Source: Nageia nagi
Taxonomy: Eukaryota > Pinophyta
Assembly (NCBI GenBank): GCA_050084985.1
Contig: JBITNC010000001.1
Coordinates: 161,138,001 to 161,202,000, forward strand
Length of the DNA stretch: 64,000 bases
Direction: 5' to 3'
Shown: positions 1 through 11,630 of the stretch, one piece after another
How the letters are laid out: the number at the start of each line of letters is the position of its first letter
Numbering within the stretch: the first letter of the stretch is position 1
Made by a program: the position numbers and the translations under genes
The notes under the pieces: model-generated
The model's input: the letters and a program-made list of their open reading frames with translations, nothing else
Databases searched by the model: none
What the model was told of the DNA's origin: nothing

Positions 1-560
1 AAACATACTTCTTTGGGTTTAATCAGATATTGTGTTCTAATAATCTATTGAAAAGTTTAATGCATACTTCTTCATGACTTTCTCTAGTGTTAAATTTAGC
101 TAATAAATCATCTACATAATCTTCTATAATTTCATGCATGTAATCATGAAAAATATATTCCATGGCTCACTGGTAAGTAGTTCCAACATTTTTAAGGCCA
201 AAAGGCATTATCTTGTAAGAAAAAGTTCCCCATGGTGTTAAAAAGGTTATTTTATGTTTGTCCTCTATGAATACTTTTATGTGGTTATATCTTAAAAATA
301 CATCCATTAAAGATAAAATTTCACGTCCAAAAATTGAATCCACTAAATTATCAATATTTTGTAGAGGAAAATCATCTTTAGGACATGCTTTGTTTGGATC
401 CCTAAAATCGATACAAATATGCATTTTGCCATTAGGTTTCTTTACTAGTATCATATTCAAAATCTAATAAGAATAATAAATGGGTTGTATAAAATTTACT
501 TCTAAAAGCTTTTACAATTCTTCTTTGACCATTAATACTATAGTAGGGTGCATTTTATGT
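1..560 (-). pseudogene. Ty3/gypsy reverse transcriptase fragment
   Basis: Reverse transcriptase part of a decayed gypsy pol, read right to left and running off the left window edge. Visible RT motifs in order are VKKPNGK, ACPKDDFPL, TPWGTF and MPFGLKN (complement of 167-460), then an intact YVDD box at 107-118 followed by LLAKFN. A stop lies directly after TYQ, next to position 166, so the domain is not translatable in one piece. The family makes cDNA of the element in cytoplasmic particles; this copy cannot. It belongs with the protease remnant at 2214-2575. Confidence 0.85.
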
Positions 561-2213
561 AACTTCTATTTAACAGGCTTACTATCTTCTTTGAGACATA
601 TCAACATATAACCATGCACATAATTTTTATTTCTCCTTAAGGATAAATATATATTTTTTTTGTTCTTATTTATTTAATTATTTTACCAATTGAATAATAT
701 TTGGATTTAAAGGATCATCACTTAAATTTACTTCTTTAGTTCCTTTAATTAACATATGCGATTCTTCTTCTAACTGGTTAGGTACATGAATCCAATTTTT
801 ATCATTTTGATTATATTCCTCATCATATTCAACTTCTTATTCATTTGAAGTTATATTTATGGTAGGTTCAAATTTTTGAGAGATGATATTCACATATTTA
901 AATTCTTTTATAGGTTGATTTTTAGATATAAGTGTAAAATCAACAATATTCTCATCTATATTTGAATTTGATAAACATGAAGCCAATTCTAATGTGTTTG
1001 AATAATCAACTCATCACTACCTAACCATTAAAAATATAGTTTTTCTAATTATGGATACGATTCAAAAGAAGTAGTAAATTCATTAATTTGTACCATATTC
1101 ATTGAATCTAATGGAAAAAATACGAGGATCAATTTTACTCGTCATTTCCTAACTATCTTGGAATATTGATATTTTAGGATGTGAAGAATCATATTTAAGA
1201 TCTTATTTACTATTAGATTTTTCTTTTATATATTTAAATAAAGTGAAATTCTCATGATTTTGTATTTTTGTGTTTACAAGATCATTCTCAATTAAACATA
1301 TTCAAAAAAAAGTTTCAAGAATTGATATTTATGAATTTGTGACACTTTGATTAATCATCCATTCTAAAGTTTCATCTTGATTCTCATAATCAAGATTTTT
1401 AGTATCTAATTCTACTATTTCTCTACAATGTTCTTTTTTTAACTTTATCTTTACATCCTAATCTTCTTTTATCATTTGGTAATTGATAATGAATGTCAAT
1501 TATGCACCTAAGACCTTGGTCATAGCAACCAAGACCATGTCCTTTCCATTGGAATTTATAGAAATATCATTAGGACAAAATAACTTACACAAGGGGACAC
1601 ATGTTCTAATGTATCATAGAAAAACCCTTCGTATGGTAGTAGTAGGAGAATTGGAGAGGGAATTATTGGACCAACATATACAAAAAGTGTTTGTTTAGGT
1701 ATATTACCTAAAGGTACCATTTGAACAATCATGACAAGAGACTTATTTGGTCAACCAATATCTTGAGTAGAAGGAATATTAAATATTACATCATCAATTT
1801 CATATTCCCCTATACCAAGGTTAGATAATTTTATTGTTATCAAAAAAAGTTTTGATGATTATTTATGTTCTTTATTGTTGGAATCTTGTGATGAAGTGTT
1901 AACAACATATGTAGATGTTGAGATGAATATTTAGAAGAAGAGACATTATTTAATTCATCTAATTGATACACTTTTTCTTCCTAAGACTCTTTTTCTTGTG
2001 ATGTAAACCTTATTTTTAACCATGATAGGATATCATCAAAACTTAGTTGCATATCTAATGATCCAAAAATTCATTGATCCATAACTTATTTATATTTATA
2101 ATTTCTGAAAAAACCTAATGAAGGAGAATGTTTTTTGATAAATTTTGCTATAAATAGTTTATTTTTTAGTATAGGTGTTGTAAACAAATGAGTGGAAGGA
2201 AGAGTCACATAAT
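561..2213 (-). pseudogene. Decayed gypsy pol linker between protease and RT
   Basis: About 1.65 kb lies between the RT and protease remnants of the same minus-strand gypsy element. No open frame of note remains. Its position and AT-rich acidic-looking minus-strand frames fit the variable linker that plant gypsy elements carry between protease and RT. The assignment rests on flanking domains rather than on motifs inside it. Confidence 0.5.
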
Positions 2214-2575
2214 TCAAAATATAAGTTGTGTTATAATTTGAATAGGGTTTTCATTTCCAAGAACACAATTAACCACCCCTTCATGAATATATTTCAAACA
2301 ATTATGAAATGTGGATGAGACACATTGTATTTCATGAATCCATGATCTTCCTAAAAGAATGTTATATTGTGGGATGTCTCCTTCAATGGCTTGTAATAAT
2401 GTTTGTACTTTCTTATATCCTATGATAATATGTAATATTATCAATCCTATTGTTGAACATAAGGTGTCACTAAATACTTTTAATTGCAAAGATGGTGTAA
2501 AAGGGAGATTTAATTTTTTATATGCTGATGTAGAAACGATGTTAATGGTTGAACCTTCATCTAGCCTTCTCCATA
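2214..2575 (-). pseudogene. Ty3/gypsy retropepsin fragment
   Basis: Minus-strand aspartic protease region of the gypsy element. The active-site stretch reads LDEGSTINIVS (canonical D-x-G-S/A), about 30 residues upstream of the frame at 2214-2489. That frame ends with the family signature YNILLGRSWIHE followed by a VSSTFHNCLKY stretch. Sequence to the right switches abruptly to copia integrase at about 2575, so the gypsy gag has been lost or displaced by the copia relic. Confidence 0.75.
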
Positions 2576-3060
2576 ATTATCCTATTTTTCCTTTCAGCAA
2601 CATAGTTCTACTGAGAAGTGTAAGGAATCATAACTTGCCTCTTGATTCTATACTTAGCACAATAATCATAAAACTCATTACTGTTATATTCTCCTCCATT
2701 ATCTAATCTCAACATATTGATTTTAAGCTTAGTTTGATTTTCAACAAAGGCTTCAAAAACCTTAAAGCTCTCAAAGGTTTGATCCTTATGCTCAAGTAGA
2801 TACCCAAAGGTCATCCTACTAAAGTTATCAATGAAGTTCAAGATGTAAGATGCTCCTCCAAGAGACTTAGTTTGAAATGGACCCATCAAATATGAATGCA
2901 CAAGTTGAAGAGGTTGAGATGCTCTTGTTCTCTTATCTTTTTCAAAATTTTATCTATGCATCTTGCTAAGAATGCACTTCTTGCATAGACCAACCGAAAG
3001 AAAAATGGAAGGCAAACCTTTCACAATTTCTTGGTCTTTCATAACTTAAATACTCTTTTG
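2576..3060 (-). pseudogene. Copia element D: integrase core fragment
   Basis: Integrase core of a Ty1/copia relic on the minus strand. The frame at 2608-2901 shows the usual FIDNFSRMTFGYLL segment and then LRLDNGGEYNSNEF, which carries the second catalytic Asp. PYTSQ, just upstream of the usual QNGVAER-type segment, comes at the left end before the break. The C-terminal integrase domain and the start of RT are missing. The same family is seen at 46316-47060 and 53202-53880. Confidence 0.82.
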
Positions 3061-3530
3061 GTTAAGGTGCCCTAAATTATGGTGCTAAAGATTGCCTTTA
3101 GAGCACACACTAGAAGCAAGACACATCTTTGATGGAACTTGATCCACAATGTAGAGGTTATCTTTCATAGATCCTTTAACTAAAGTGGCAAGTCTTTTCT
3201 TAATGCACCAAAATTGAGAGTCAAACTCAAAAGAGTACCTTTTTCTAGCAACTTGAATTATAAAGAGAAGGTTCATCCTTAACTTAAGAATATAGAGAAT
3301 ATTTTCAAAAACCTTTCTATGAATTAACACACTCCTAATTCCTTGAACTTCAAGGGTAGAGTTATCACCTATCACAATTGCATCTTTTCTATACTTGTGA
3401 AAGTTATCAAACTTTTCCTTTTTAAAGCATATGTGATTAGTGCAACTAGAGTCAATAATCCAATCAAATAAAAATGAGCGAGACATAGAGTAGAGCACCA
3501 TAGCAAAATCAACATGAATATTCTTGTTTT
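3061..3530 (-). pseudogene. Copia element D: protease and pre-integrase region
   Basis: The frame at 3085-3501 carries the copia protease active site in the form DSSCTNHI, near the N-terminal end of the frame; the family norm is D-S/T-G-x-S/T-x-H, so the Gly is replaced by Ser. It is followed by VIGDNSTLEVQG, typical of copia protease. Further left the pre-integrase zinc segment is only recognisable in pieces. An aspartic protease would mature Gag-Pol; the missing Gly and surrounding stops make this copy inactive. Confidence 0.78.
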
Positions 3531-4473
3531 CTTTGTAGTTCTTTACATTTCTATTATCTTTGATCTTTTTTTCTCTTTTCTTTTTGTAGCAATCAAATTA
3601 TTTATGACCTTGGATGCTACAATAGTTACAATTATCATAAAACTTTTTCTTAGGATAAGGATTATTTGCTTTTTGTTTTCCATCTCTTTGCTTGAAGTGG
3701 TTGTTGTTTCTATTATTCTTACTGTTGTAGTTATTATTTCTATTGTTCCTAGTGATGTAGCCATAGCTTCTTTTCTCAAATATTTTGGAGAAATAAGGAT
3801 AAGATTTCTTTTGATGGTTGAAATTCTTCTTGAAAAGAGTTTTGGTTGCTCCAAGAGCAATGTTATTATCCTTAGGAGAAGAAATCAAAACCTTATTATT
3901 AAGGGTTTCCTCATGCTTCAATAGGTGCCTAGAAAGATTCTTAAGGAAGAAGACTTATTCTTCATCATCAAGCCTTGTTTCCATAACCATAACAAAGTTT
4001 TCAAACTGTGAAGAAAGGCTTTGAAGAATGATGAAGACTATGAACTCATCATTGATCCAATTGCACCCACAAGCAACAAGTTGGATATTTAGGTCAATGA
4101 TTTTGTTCAAGTATATAGCCATATTTTCATCTTCCCCTTGATGATATTGAAGCAAATTTTGAAGAATGGTAAACCTTCTTGAAAATTTTGAACCAAGGTA
4201 GATTTATTTAAGTTTATCCCAAGCTTTCTTTGCTAAGGTTGAAGAGAAAATCATCAGGAGCATATCATCTGAAATTGCATAGTAAATTATGGAGTTTGCT
4301 AACTAATTCTTTATGTTGTAAGCCTCTAGTGCCTTCTTATTTGTAGGAGGTACAAGGTTCTCATTCACTATTTGCCAAAGCTTCCTTTCCTGTAATTCAG
4401 CTCTCATTTGTGGTTCCTAAATCCCAAAGTTATAACCATTAAGAATGTGTTTAGGTAAAAAAGAGTCTCCCAT
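3531..4473 (-). pseudogene. Copia element D: gag relic with zinc knuckle
   Basis: Minus-strand gag. The start codon is at 4471-4473, reading MGDSFLPKHILNGYNFGI and then a stop. Further along are a UBN2-type capsid segment (complement of 3955-4155, with IILQSLSSQFENFVMVMETR) and a basic, Asn-rich nucleocapsid region ending in a degenerate knuckle CNYCSIQGHK near 3598-3630 (CX2CX4H seen, last Cys lost). Several stops and frame changes separate the parts. The start is chosen because it precedes a copia-gag-like N terminus and follows a long leader. Confidence 0.75.
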
Positions 4474-6914
4474 TTGCTACATAAGAATGTGAAATAAAAA
4501 GCATGTGGTTAGCAACATTATATGTTAAGTTTTAACCAAGTAAAAAAAACACATGTTAATTTTAACACAAAATACATGCATGATTTGATTCATAAGTGCA
4601 AATGTTTTACAACTCATAATAACCCATGTACCCAAATACATTTCTCATCTTAAAATCGTAGATGTAAAGTGACATTATTGAGGCTTGTTTTCTTATCAAA
4701 AATTATGCCTTCACTTGGATGCCCACATAAGAGGAGCCTAGGTCCTACCAATCCTTAACCAGTTCCCCTTGGGTAGCAATATACTCTCACAAAGAGAAGT
4801 ACTAGCTATTTTTTAAGATTTCGATGTTTATTAGATCAACCAAATTATTAAGCTTGATTAGGTTTTAAGTTGTCCTCCTAGGTTATCAGGATAATTCTTG
4901 AATGGATGTGCGGATATGTGGTATCACTACACACATACCTGTCCACCAATTGGAGTTAAATCCAGACCAATAGAGGACTTAGGGGCAATTAAGAAGTATA
5001 GACTTTTCACCACTTGGGTCATCAAACTTAAAGGCTCCAATCCATCTGTCCTCACCTCATGGCTCCCCAAATAAGTCATGTTACAAAATGTATGTGTAGA
5101 TGTGTTCATTTTAAGGGGTTACTCATATCAATATTTGCATTTTTGTTTGCATAAGTAAATAAATCAAAGTATGAAATATGAAATAAAATACCATAAGTAA
5201 AACATCATCCATTCAAAAATTTGAAACCTAAGTGTCCAATGGGTTTTGTTTACCAACCTCTAAATGACATCTTTACATCATCTCTTATTTTGCACAAGTC
5301 CATTCCATACTTTGCATAAGCATAAATACTCAACATGTATTTTTAAGTCATAAGCATGCATTTTAAAAATTTTTAAATCCTAAGCATTAACTTAAAAAAT
5401 TTTAAGTCCTTGAGCATGTATTAAAAAATTTAAGCTTTAAGCATTAAGCAAAAAAAATGCATCATTCACATAGATTTAAAAATTAAGTAGCATGCATTAT
5501 AACTTAAAAAATTAAGTAAGCATGCAATATTAACCTAATAAGTTAAAAAATGCATTAATAGCTTAAAAATTAAGTACTAAGCATGCATTTATTAACTTAG
5601 TAAAATTAAGAGGCATGCATTAAAAAATTTAGCATGCAAAATCTAGATAAAGTTCTAATTAAAAAATTATACAAATTCCCCCATTTTTTTTTTACTTAAA
5701 GCATACTAAAAACTTGTATTTTGAAGTAAAACAATTCCCTCCCCCCCTTTTTTTTTACTACCAAAAAACCATTCCTTCCCTTTTTGCTTATAAAACTTTT
5801 AGGCAAGAAGGAATAATAATGACTTAAGAAGAAAATTTTATTTTAGTTAAAAGGTGTCAAACTTATACTAAAAATTAATTTAAAATAAGTCATCATTACC
5901 CTCCACTTGAAGCATTTAATATTTTAGGTGCACTTAATTCTACCCACCAATTTAATGCTTTTATGCAATTTTACTCCATGCTAAGTTATTCATAATGGAA
6001 AAAGACATTGCTTGTAAAATTATCTCAAAGAATTTCATCTACTGAAAATTTAATGCAGGAAGACTAAACAAGTAAAAAAAATGAGAGGAGGAGGAGAGAA
6101 AAAAAAAAGAATAAAGGGTAGCAAGCTTGGGCCATGCATGGGAATGGTTGTGGTAGGTAGAGCAGGGGGTGGCAAAAGTGATGGAAGACACTTAACAATC
6201 AGAGTAGGGGGATGATGGTCATAGGCTAGGCAATAGCTATTAAGTAGGAGGTTGATGGGCGAGGTAATAGAGGCCATGGGGCATGAGGAGGTCAATTGGG
6301 CAAGAGGAAGGAGAGGGAGGTGATTAAATCTGGGCATTCTTGGGGGGAACCAAGCACTAAAAAGAACCATTGACTATCATTTTCCAGATGGGACTTTACT
6401 GTTAGGGCTTACACTGAGGTAACTAACCAAAAAGGATATGCCTCCCAATATTTCAAATCTTCTCCATCATGTGACACCTAAGCCATGTAGGATGAGCTAA
6501 ATATATGGAGCAAGGGTTAAGCAGAGAAGGAGAAGGGGGTCATAGGTAGATAGACACCCGAGTGAGGAGCTATGGTGGAATAAATGAACACAACATGTGA
6601 AGGGGTTTAGAAGGTCGATCATAGAGGAGAAAGGAGCCAAGAAATCCAATGAAGAAGGCAACAACATTGCTAAGAGGTTGGTTGATGATGGAGGAGTGCT
6701 ATGCTGGCCAGTTGACTTTGCTATTGCCCCCCTAAGATAAATATTTTTTTTAAAAAGAAACCCTCTTTTTCAATAGAAATGATTTTACCAACCTTCTCTT
6801 AGTTTCAAAGGTTCCACATAAATTTGAAAAAAAATGTCAAGGTTTTGAATAATGTACGCCTCCTCATATTTGAACAAGAAATGAAGTGTTTTGTAAATTA
6901 AATACTTAAATAAA

Positions 6915-6981
<67 letters not shown>

Positions 6982-7325
6982 TGTAAAAAAAATTCAATAT
7001 TTTTCCAATTAAAGTTAAGTGAGTATAGTATATCCACTCCTTTCTTCTCCCTTTTTTTTTACTAAAAAAAAGATATAGTATAGTATATGCAATTTTTGTA
7101 TACTATCCTCTTAAGTAAAAATAATCTTTTTTTTTATAAAAACTACTACCAACATAAGAGGTTAGTATAAATAAAAAATTGCATTATATTGCTTAATTTG
7201 AAAAAAATAGACTAACACATATCAAATAATATGTTAGTAGCAAAAATGTAATAATAAAAAATAACCAAGAGGAGGAATTTATACCTTCTCTAAGTTTTAT
7301 CTCAACAAGGGTGTGTAAGATGGAG
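4474..7325 (-). mobile_element. Copia element D: long non-coding leader
   Basis: Non-coding leader between the missing 5' LTR and gag of the minus-strand half. It matches the leaders of elements C (48241-49740) and E (about 54930-57075): 4680-5300 parallels 54930-55500, and the phrase around 7270-7310 parallels 56975-57010. It contains at least six CATGCA motifs at 5340-5640, a purine-rich stretch at 6060-6720 and an AT microsatellite. It stops roughly 50-100 bp short of where the primer-binding site should be, then joins plus-strand RT sequence. Confidence 0.65.
6917..6979. repeat. (AT)n microsatellite
   Basis: About 31 uninterrupted AT dinucleotides inside the leader of copia element D. 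Translated frames across it give only poly-Tyr-Ile and are not genes. Confidence 0.97.
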
Positions 7326-8291
7326 AATGATTCTCCTTTATGTGGATGATATTTTGATAACTGAGAACAATGATAAAATCATTTAAGAGTGCATATCCAA
7401 AGTTAAGGCAATGTTTAAAATGATTGATCTTGGTCTCTTACACTACTATCTTAGAATGCAAGTGTATCAATACAAGAATTGCACTTATCTCAGTCAATCT
7501 AAGTATATATCATACATGTTGCAAAAGTTTATAATGGAGGAGTGTAGATATGCTATGATCTAAGTCTCTTCTGGAATCATTATTTCTCTGAGCTCCAACT
7601 CTCAATTAGCTGATGCTATAGTTTACAGGCAATTAATTGGTAGTCTTTTGTATTTGACTATATCTAGGATATATATTACCTTTGCAATGAATCTAATGGC
7701 ATTATTAATGCAAAAATTATATGTTGAGCATCTCAATGCTATTAAGCAAATATTAAGGTATGTTGCAGGGACTAAGGATCTTTCTCTCAAGTATTCTAAG
7801 TTGCCCTTATTTGTTCTCTTTGGATTCTCAAATTCTAACTATGGGGAAGATAGAGATGATAGGAAATCAACCTTTGTGTATGTGTTTAGCATTGATTTAT
7901 ATGTTATCTCTTAGGCTTCTAAGAAGTAGCCTACAATTTCTTTTTCCATCACAGAAGATAAATATTGTGCCATGTCTATTGTAACCCAGAAAGCCTTTTG
8001 GCTAAGGCATCTTCTGAAAAAATTGGGTATGATCAAGATGGCTCATCCTTGATCTCTTATGACAATTAGTTAGCTATTTCTTTGGCTATAAATTTTGTGT
8101 TCCATCAAAGAACAAAACATGTGAAAATCCATGCCCATTTTATCAAGAAGAAGGTTCTTGATGGCATCATACACCTTGAGTATTGTCCATCCACCTTAAA
8201 CTCCATTGATTTTTTCACCAAGCCCCTTTCGAAATCTTAGTTCTGTAAGCTTAGGGATGCTATTAGATTAGTGAAATTGCCCTCAAGGTGA
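7326..8291 (+). pseudogene. Copia element D: RT-RNase H fragment, inverted relative to gag-IN
   Basis: Plus-strand 3' part of a copia pol. It opens just before the RT catalytic box YVDD (7339-7350), continues through the ILRYVAGTKDLSLKYS connection (frame at 7648-7914) and a RNase H stretch SNSNYGEDRDDRKST, and ends with HQRTKHVKIHAHF and a terminal LVKLPSR segment near 8290. Stops occur at several places, for example after the VIS of the 7648 frame. The upstream RT half (WxxK, first catalytic Asp region) is absent. Family match to 35833-36123 and 51482-52450 is clear. Confidence 0.82.
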
Positions 8292-9117
8292 GTGAAGTTT
8301 CAATTCTTGTGTTGAATTCATGTTTGTGATGACAACTTCACCCCTAGGAAGATTTTGTGCTATATAGTGTTGATTTTGTTGTATACTTTCATGGTAAGTT
8401 TTTTTTATGTGAGAAACTTGTTATACAAAATTTTAAAAGCCAAAAAATTGGCTAATCTAGCACTATTTAGTTATCCATGTGTGAGGAACTCTTATGTGTC
8501 TCTTGGCACTATTCAGTTATCCATATGTGAGGAACTTGTATGTGCATTCTCTATTTTGGTTAATCTAGCACTGTTCAGTTATCCATGTGTGAGGAACTCT
8601 TTTTTTTCTTTTGGCACTATTCAATTATTCATATGTGAAGAACTCATATGTGCATGCTCTATTTTGTAATGATAATCAACACATGTTTTATATATAGTAG
8701 GTGACTATAAGTTTTTTTGGCATGGCATCTTTGTGATGACTTATAGTGCACCATTGATCAGTTCATGATGGCATTTATGTGATTCATCTATCTTTGATGA
8801 GATGAATATATTGCATCTAATTGATCTTGTTATTTGAAATGCTTATGAATTACATGTTCCTTTGAGATTACAGGTTACTTACCTTAGGTATGTAGGATCT
8901 TAGAGACTATTCATGACTTCCAATAGGACATCTACTTCATGTACATTGAAACTGTTTATGGTTAATTATTGTATTTAGCAAAGTAGTGATTCTCAAACTA
9001 TATCTTTCTTACTTTATAAATATGTAAAAATTTCTCATCTTTATTGTATCCATTTGAAGGAGAACTCTCTTACTTTCTCTCTTATTTGCTCAATCCCAAT
9101 ATTGCATTAAGGGGGAG
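8292..9117 (+). mobile_element. Copia element D: 3' untranslated region and polypurine tract
   Basis: Non-coding sequence between RNase H and the 3' LTR. At 8453-8668 it holds two 108-bp tandem units, each built of two approximately 54-bp subunits containing TTATCCATRTGTGARGAACT. Element C (about 35590-35700) has only one such unit. The polypurine tract is the AAGGGGGAG run at 9109-9117, immediately before the LTR. Confidence 0.7.
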
Positions 9118-9616
9118 TGTTGGAATGTATAATGCATTATTGCAAAGGTTTGTATTAATTCTCTTTGTAAATTCACTAATAATTACATGTATCATTTGAT
9201 ACCTTAAGTATTTAAGTGAATATGATAATGTTACTTGTCCTAGACTCCATGTCATGAGCATGCCCCTTGGATAAAAGGATGTGCATGTCATGCTTTTGTA
9301 CATTGGATAAAAGAGTGATCTAAAGAAGTATTTTGGCCTATAAATAGAAGGCTTCCTCTTTATGATCATACACTAATTTGTGAAGTAAATTTGTGCTAGA
9401 GGATAGTGCTTAGAAGTTGAGATTAGGAGGATTGTAAGAGATTTGTATTTGTGATTGAAGTAAATATCTAGTTAGTGGATGTACTCTTAGTTGGAGGAAC
9501 CACTTACATCTTGTGTTATGTTTATGAGATTGCTTTATGTGATAGTTAGATGTGAAATGAGAGCTTTCATGTGATCTTGGTAGTTTAGGATTGTTCATGT
9601 TATTGTTCAATTCTCA
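9118..9616 (+). repeat. Copia element D: 3' LTR (499 bp)
   Basis: Begins TGTTGGAATG directly after a polypurine tract and ends TTCAATTCTCA. The same LTR, at about the same length, is at 34621-35117 on the other strand. The phrase TGGCCTATAAATAGAAGG near 9331-9350 is a good LTR TATA box. No 5' partner LTR is visible, so no target-site duplication can be paired; the bases after it are TAGAT. Confidence 0.85.
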
Positions 9617-9906
9617 TAGATATGCTATGCCTCCTTTATACTATTTCAATAATGAATTTGGTATTTTCGTTATGTTAGATGCTCAAGAAAATGATGCACT
9701 TATGTCCATGCCTCAAAATAGAGAGGTTATACTTTATATGGGTGTAAATGGTAATGAAATGTACACCACTGATGGCTTGAAAGATAGTGAGCATGATGCT
9801 GGTGCCCTAGTTTTGATTATAATTTGCTTCTATTCTTCTGGATTTATGTACCTACAATTAAGTGTTAGCAAAAAAAATAAAGGTATAGATGCATAGTAAG
9901 CTATGT
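9617..9906. other. Unassigned sequence
   Basis: Short stretch between the copia LTR and a tandem repeat. A plus-strand frame of about 100 codons crosses it from inside the LTR (9591-9896), but it matches no family I recognise and begins in LTR sequence, so I do not call a gene. Confidence 0.5.
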
Positions 9907-10410
9907 CATCCATCATAGATGATCCAATGTTAGTAATCTTACTTACAGCTGCATTGTTGGTTTAGATTTTAAGTGAAGAAACTCTCACTAGCTATTTCAT
10001 GGGCCATCGATGATCATATGTTTGTATGTCTATGATTCAAAGATAGCTATAGATAGGTTTAAAGCAAAAATCATGTGGATACATAGCAAATGTATCATCC
10101 ATTGGAGATGAGCTAATGTCAACAAATTACTAATGGTTGTATCTTTGGTTTAATTTTAAGTGAAGGAACTCTCACTAGCCATGTCATTAGCCATTGATGA
10201 TCATATGTTTATATGTCTATGATCCAAACATGATCAAAGAAAAAACCATGTGGATACATATAAAGTTGAACTATCCATTGGAGATGATCCAATGTCAACA
10301 TCTAGCTCATAGCTACATTGTTGATTTACTTTTAAGTGAGTGAACTCTCACTAGTCATGCAATTGGCCATCAATGATCATACATTTTATGTCTATGACCT
10401 GAAAATATTA
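9907..10410. repeat. Tandem repeat, three diverged units of about 176-189 bp
   Basis: Units start near 9907, 10096 and 10272 with CATCCAT(T)GGAGATGA-type sequence. Each contains AAGTGARNRAACTCTCACTAG and GATGATCATA in the same order. The third unit is incomplete at its right end. No coding frame is maintained. Confidence 0.8.
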
Positions 10411-11630
10411 TGTTGTCCTTGTGAAAGGTGAGTGATCAATGCCAATCATACCCACCTAGATAATACCTATGGTACAAATTAACATAAACTCACATAGATC
10501 ACATCCATAAAAGAATATGCAATGTAAATAGCAAGGATGAAATTAATATAATATTTAGATATTTTTACTATGGTTGATGCCAACCATAGTGATATAGAGT
10601 ATGATACATAGAATACTGTGATAGACAACTCATAGCTTATGGATGATGTTTAAATGACTCTTACAAGTGATGTCCTGCAATCAATGCAATATTTGCTCAT
10701 GGGTAGACTATGGCTTTGAAATAATTATCAGTAGAATAATGAACTATACATTCAACTTCCATCAATGTACCAAACATTTAAACATTCAATGACCTTGCAT
10801 CTCAACATTTCAATTTGCAAATATTTTCAATATAAATCCATGCCATTGGCGGTGTGGATGCAGTATGGCACACCCCTAATGGTGTGATATTTTCCATATC
10901 AAGTGCAAAGAGTTGAAAGACAATCATCCATATCACTTTGCATTGTTTATACATGAAATAACATTGCCAATTACCATAAAATTTTCAAGATAAAGCATGA
11001 ACTAGCAATATTTGATCATATATTTAGTTTTGTCTATATAATTATGATATCATTCAAGAGGAAGAATTCATTCAATTAGCATTGAAAATAGTTCAATTCA
11101 TATATTCAATACAATGCAATATTTTATATACAATACATAATGCTATATTATACCAGATTTCAAGGATACAATGGCCATAAATTTCATTAGTAAAACATAC
11201 ATTTTGTTTTAAATAACAATCATAAGAATAACATATGCAATGTTTACTTTTCATACCAGATAGTAAAAAAAAATATAGTGGTCTTAATTCATCAATGACA
11301 ATTTTGCAATGAAGAGCATAAAACATGTGAAATGAGATACCTTACCTTTACTTACCTTTATGCCCCATGGATGGGTAATTTTGTTTTTGCACTTTGCAAT
11401 TTTGAATTTTGAATTTTGAATTTTGGCCTTTTGATTTTCAATATCTGATTTCCATCATGCCCCCAATTGAGGCTATATCCACTTTTTCTTGATTTTCTAT
11501 GTGTATTTTTTTTATTGTTGTTATGAAATGCAACTAATATGGGATGTAATGACTAGACCCATGATATGCAACCTACATGAAATGCACCCTATATGATATG
11601 CATCCTATATAATAACAAAATTTAGATACT
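10411..11630. other. Probable 3' non-coding part of the gag-only gypsy relic
   Basis: AT-rich sequence to the left (3' side) of the minus-strand gypsy gag at 11631-13008. I see no protease, RT, RNase H or integrase motif on either strand. A clear partner for the LTR at 13551 was not found here, so the left end is undefined. Confidence 0.4.

Noticed and set aside
3514-3924. 136-codon plus-strand hydrophobic frame that looks membrane-like
   Set aside because: Shadow of the Asn/Lys-rich copia gag on the other strand; the same shadow appears at 47630-47986.
6050-6370. 106-codon minus-strand Pro-rich frame
   Set aside because: Complement of the purine-rich copia leader; no domain, and the frame is not kept in related leaders.
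6785-6997. Tyr-Ile repeat frame
   Set aside because: Translation of the AT microsatellite.
9591-9896. 101-codon plus-strand frame
   Set aside because: Starts inside a copia LTR and has no recognisable domain; kept only as unassigned sequence.
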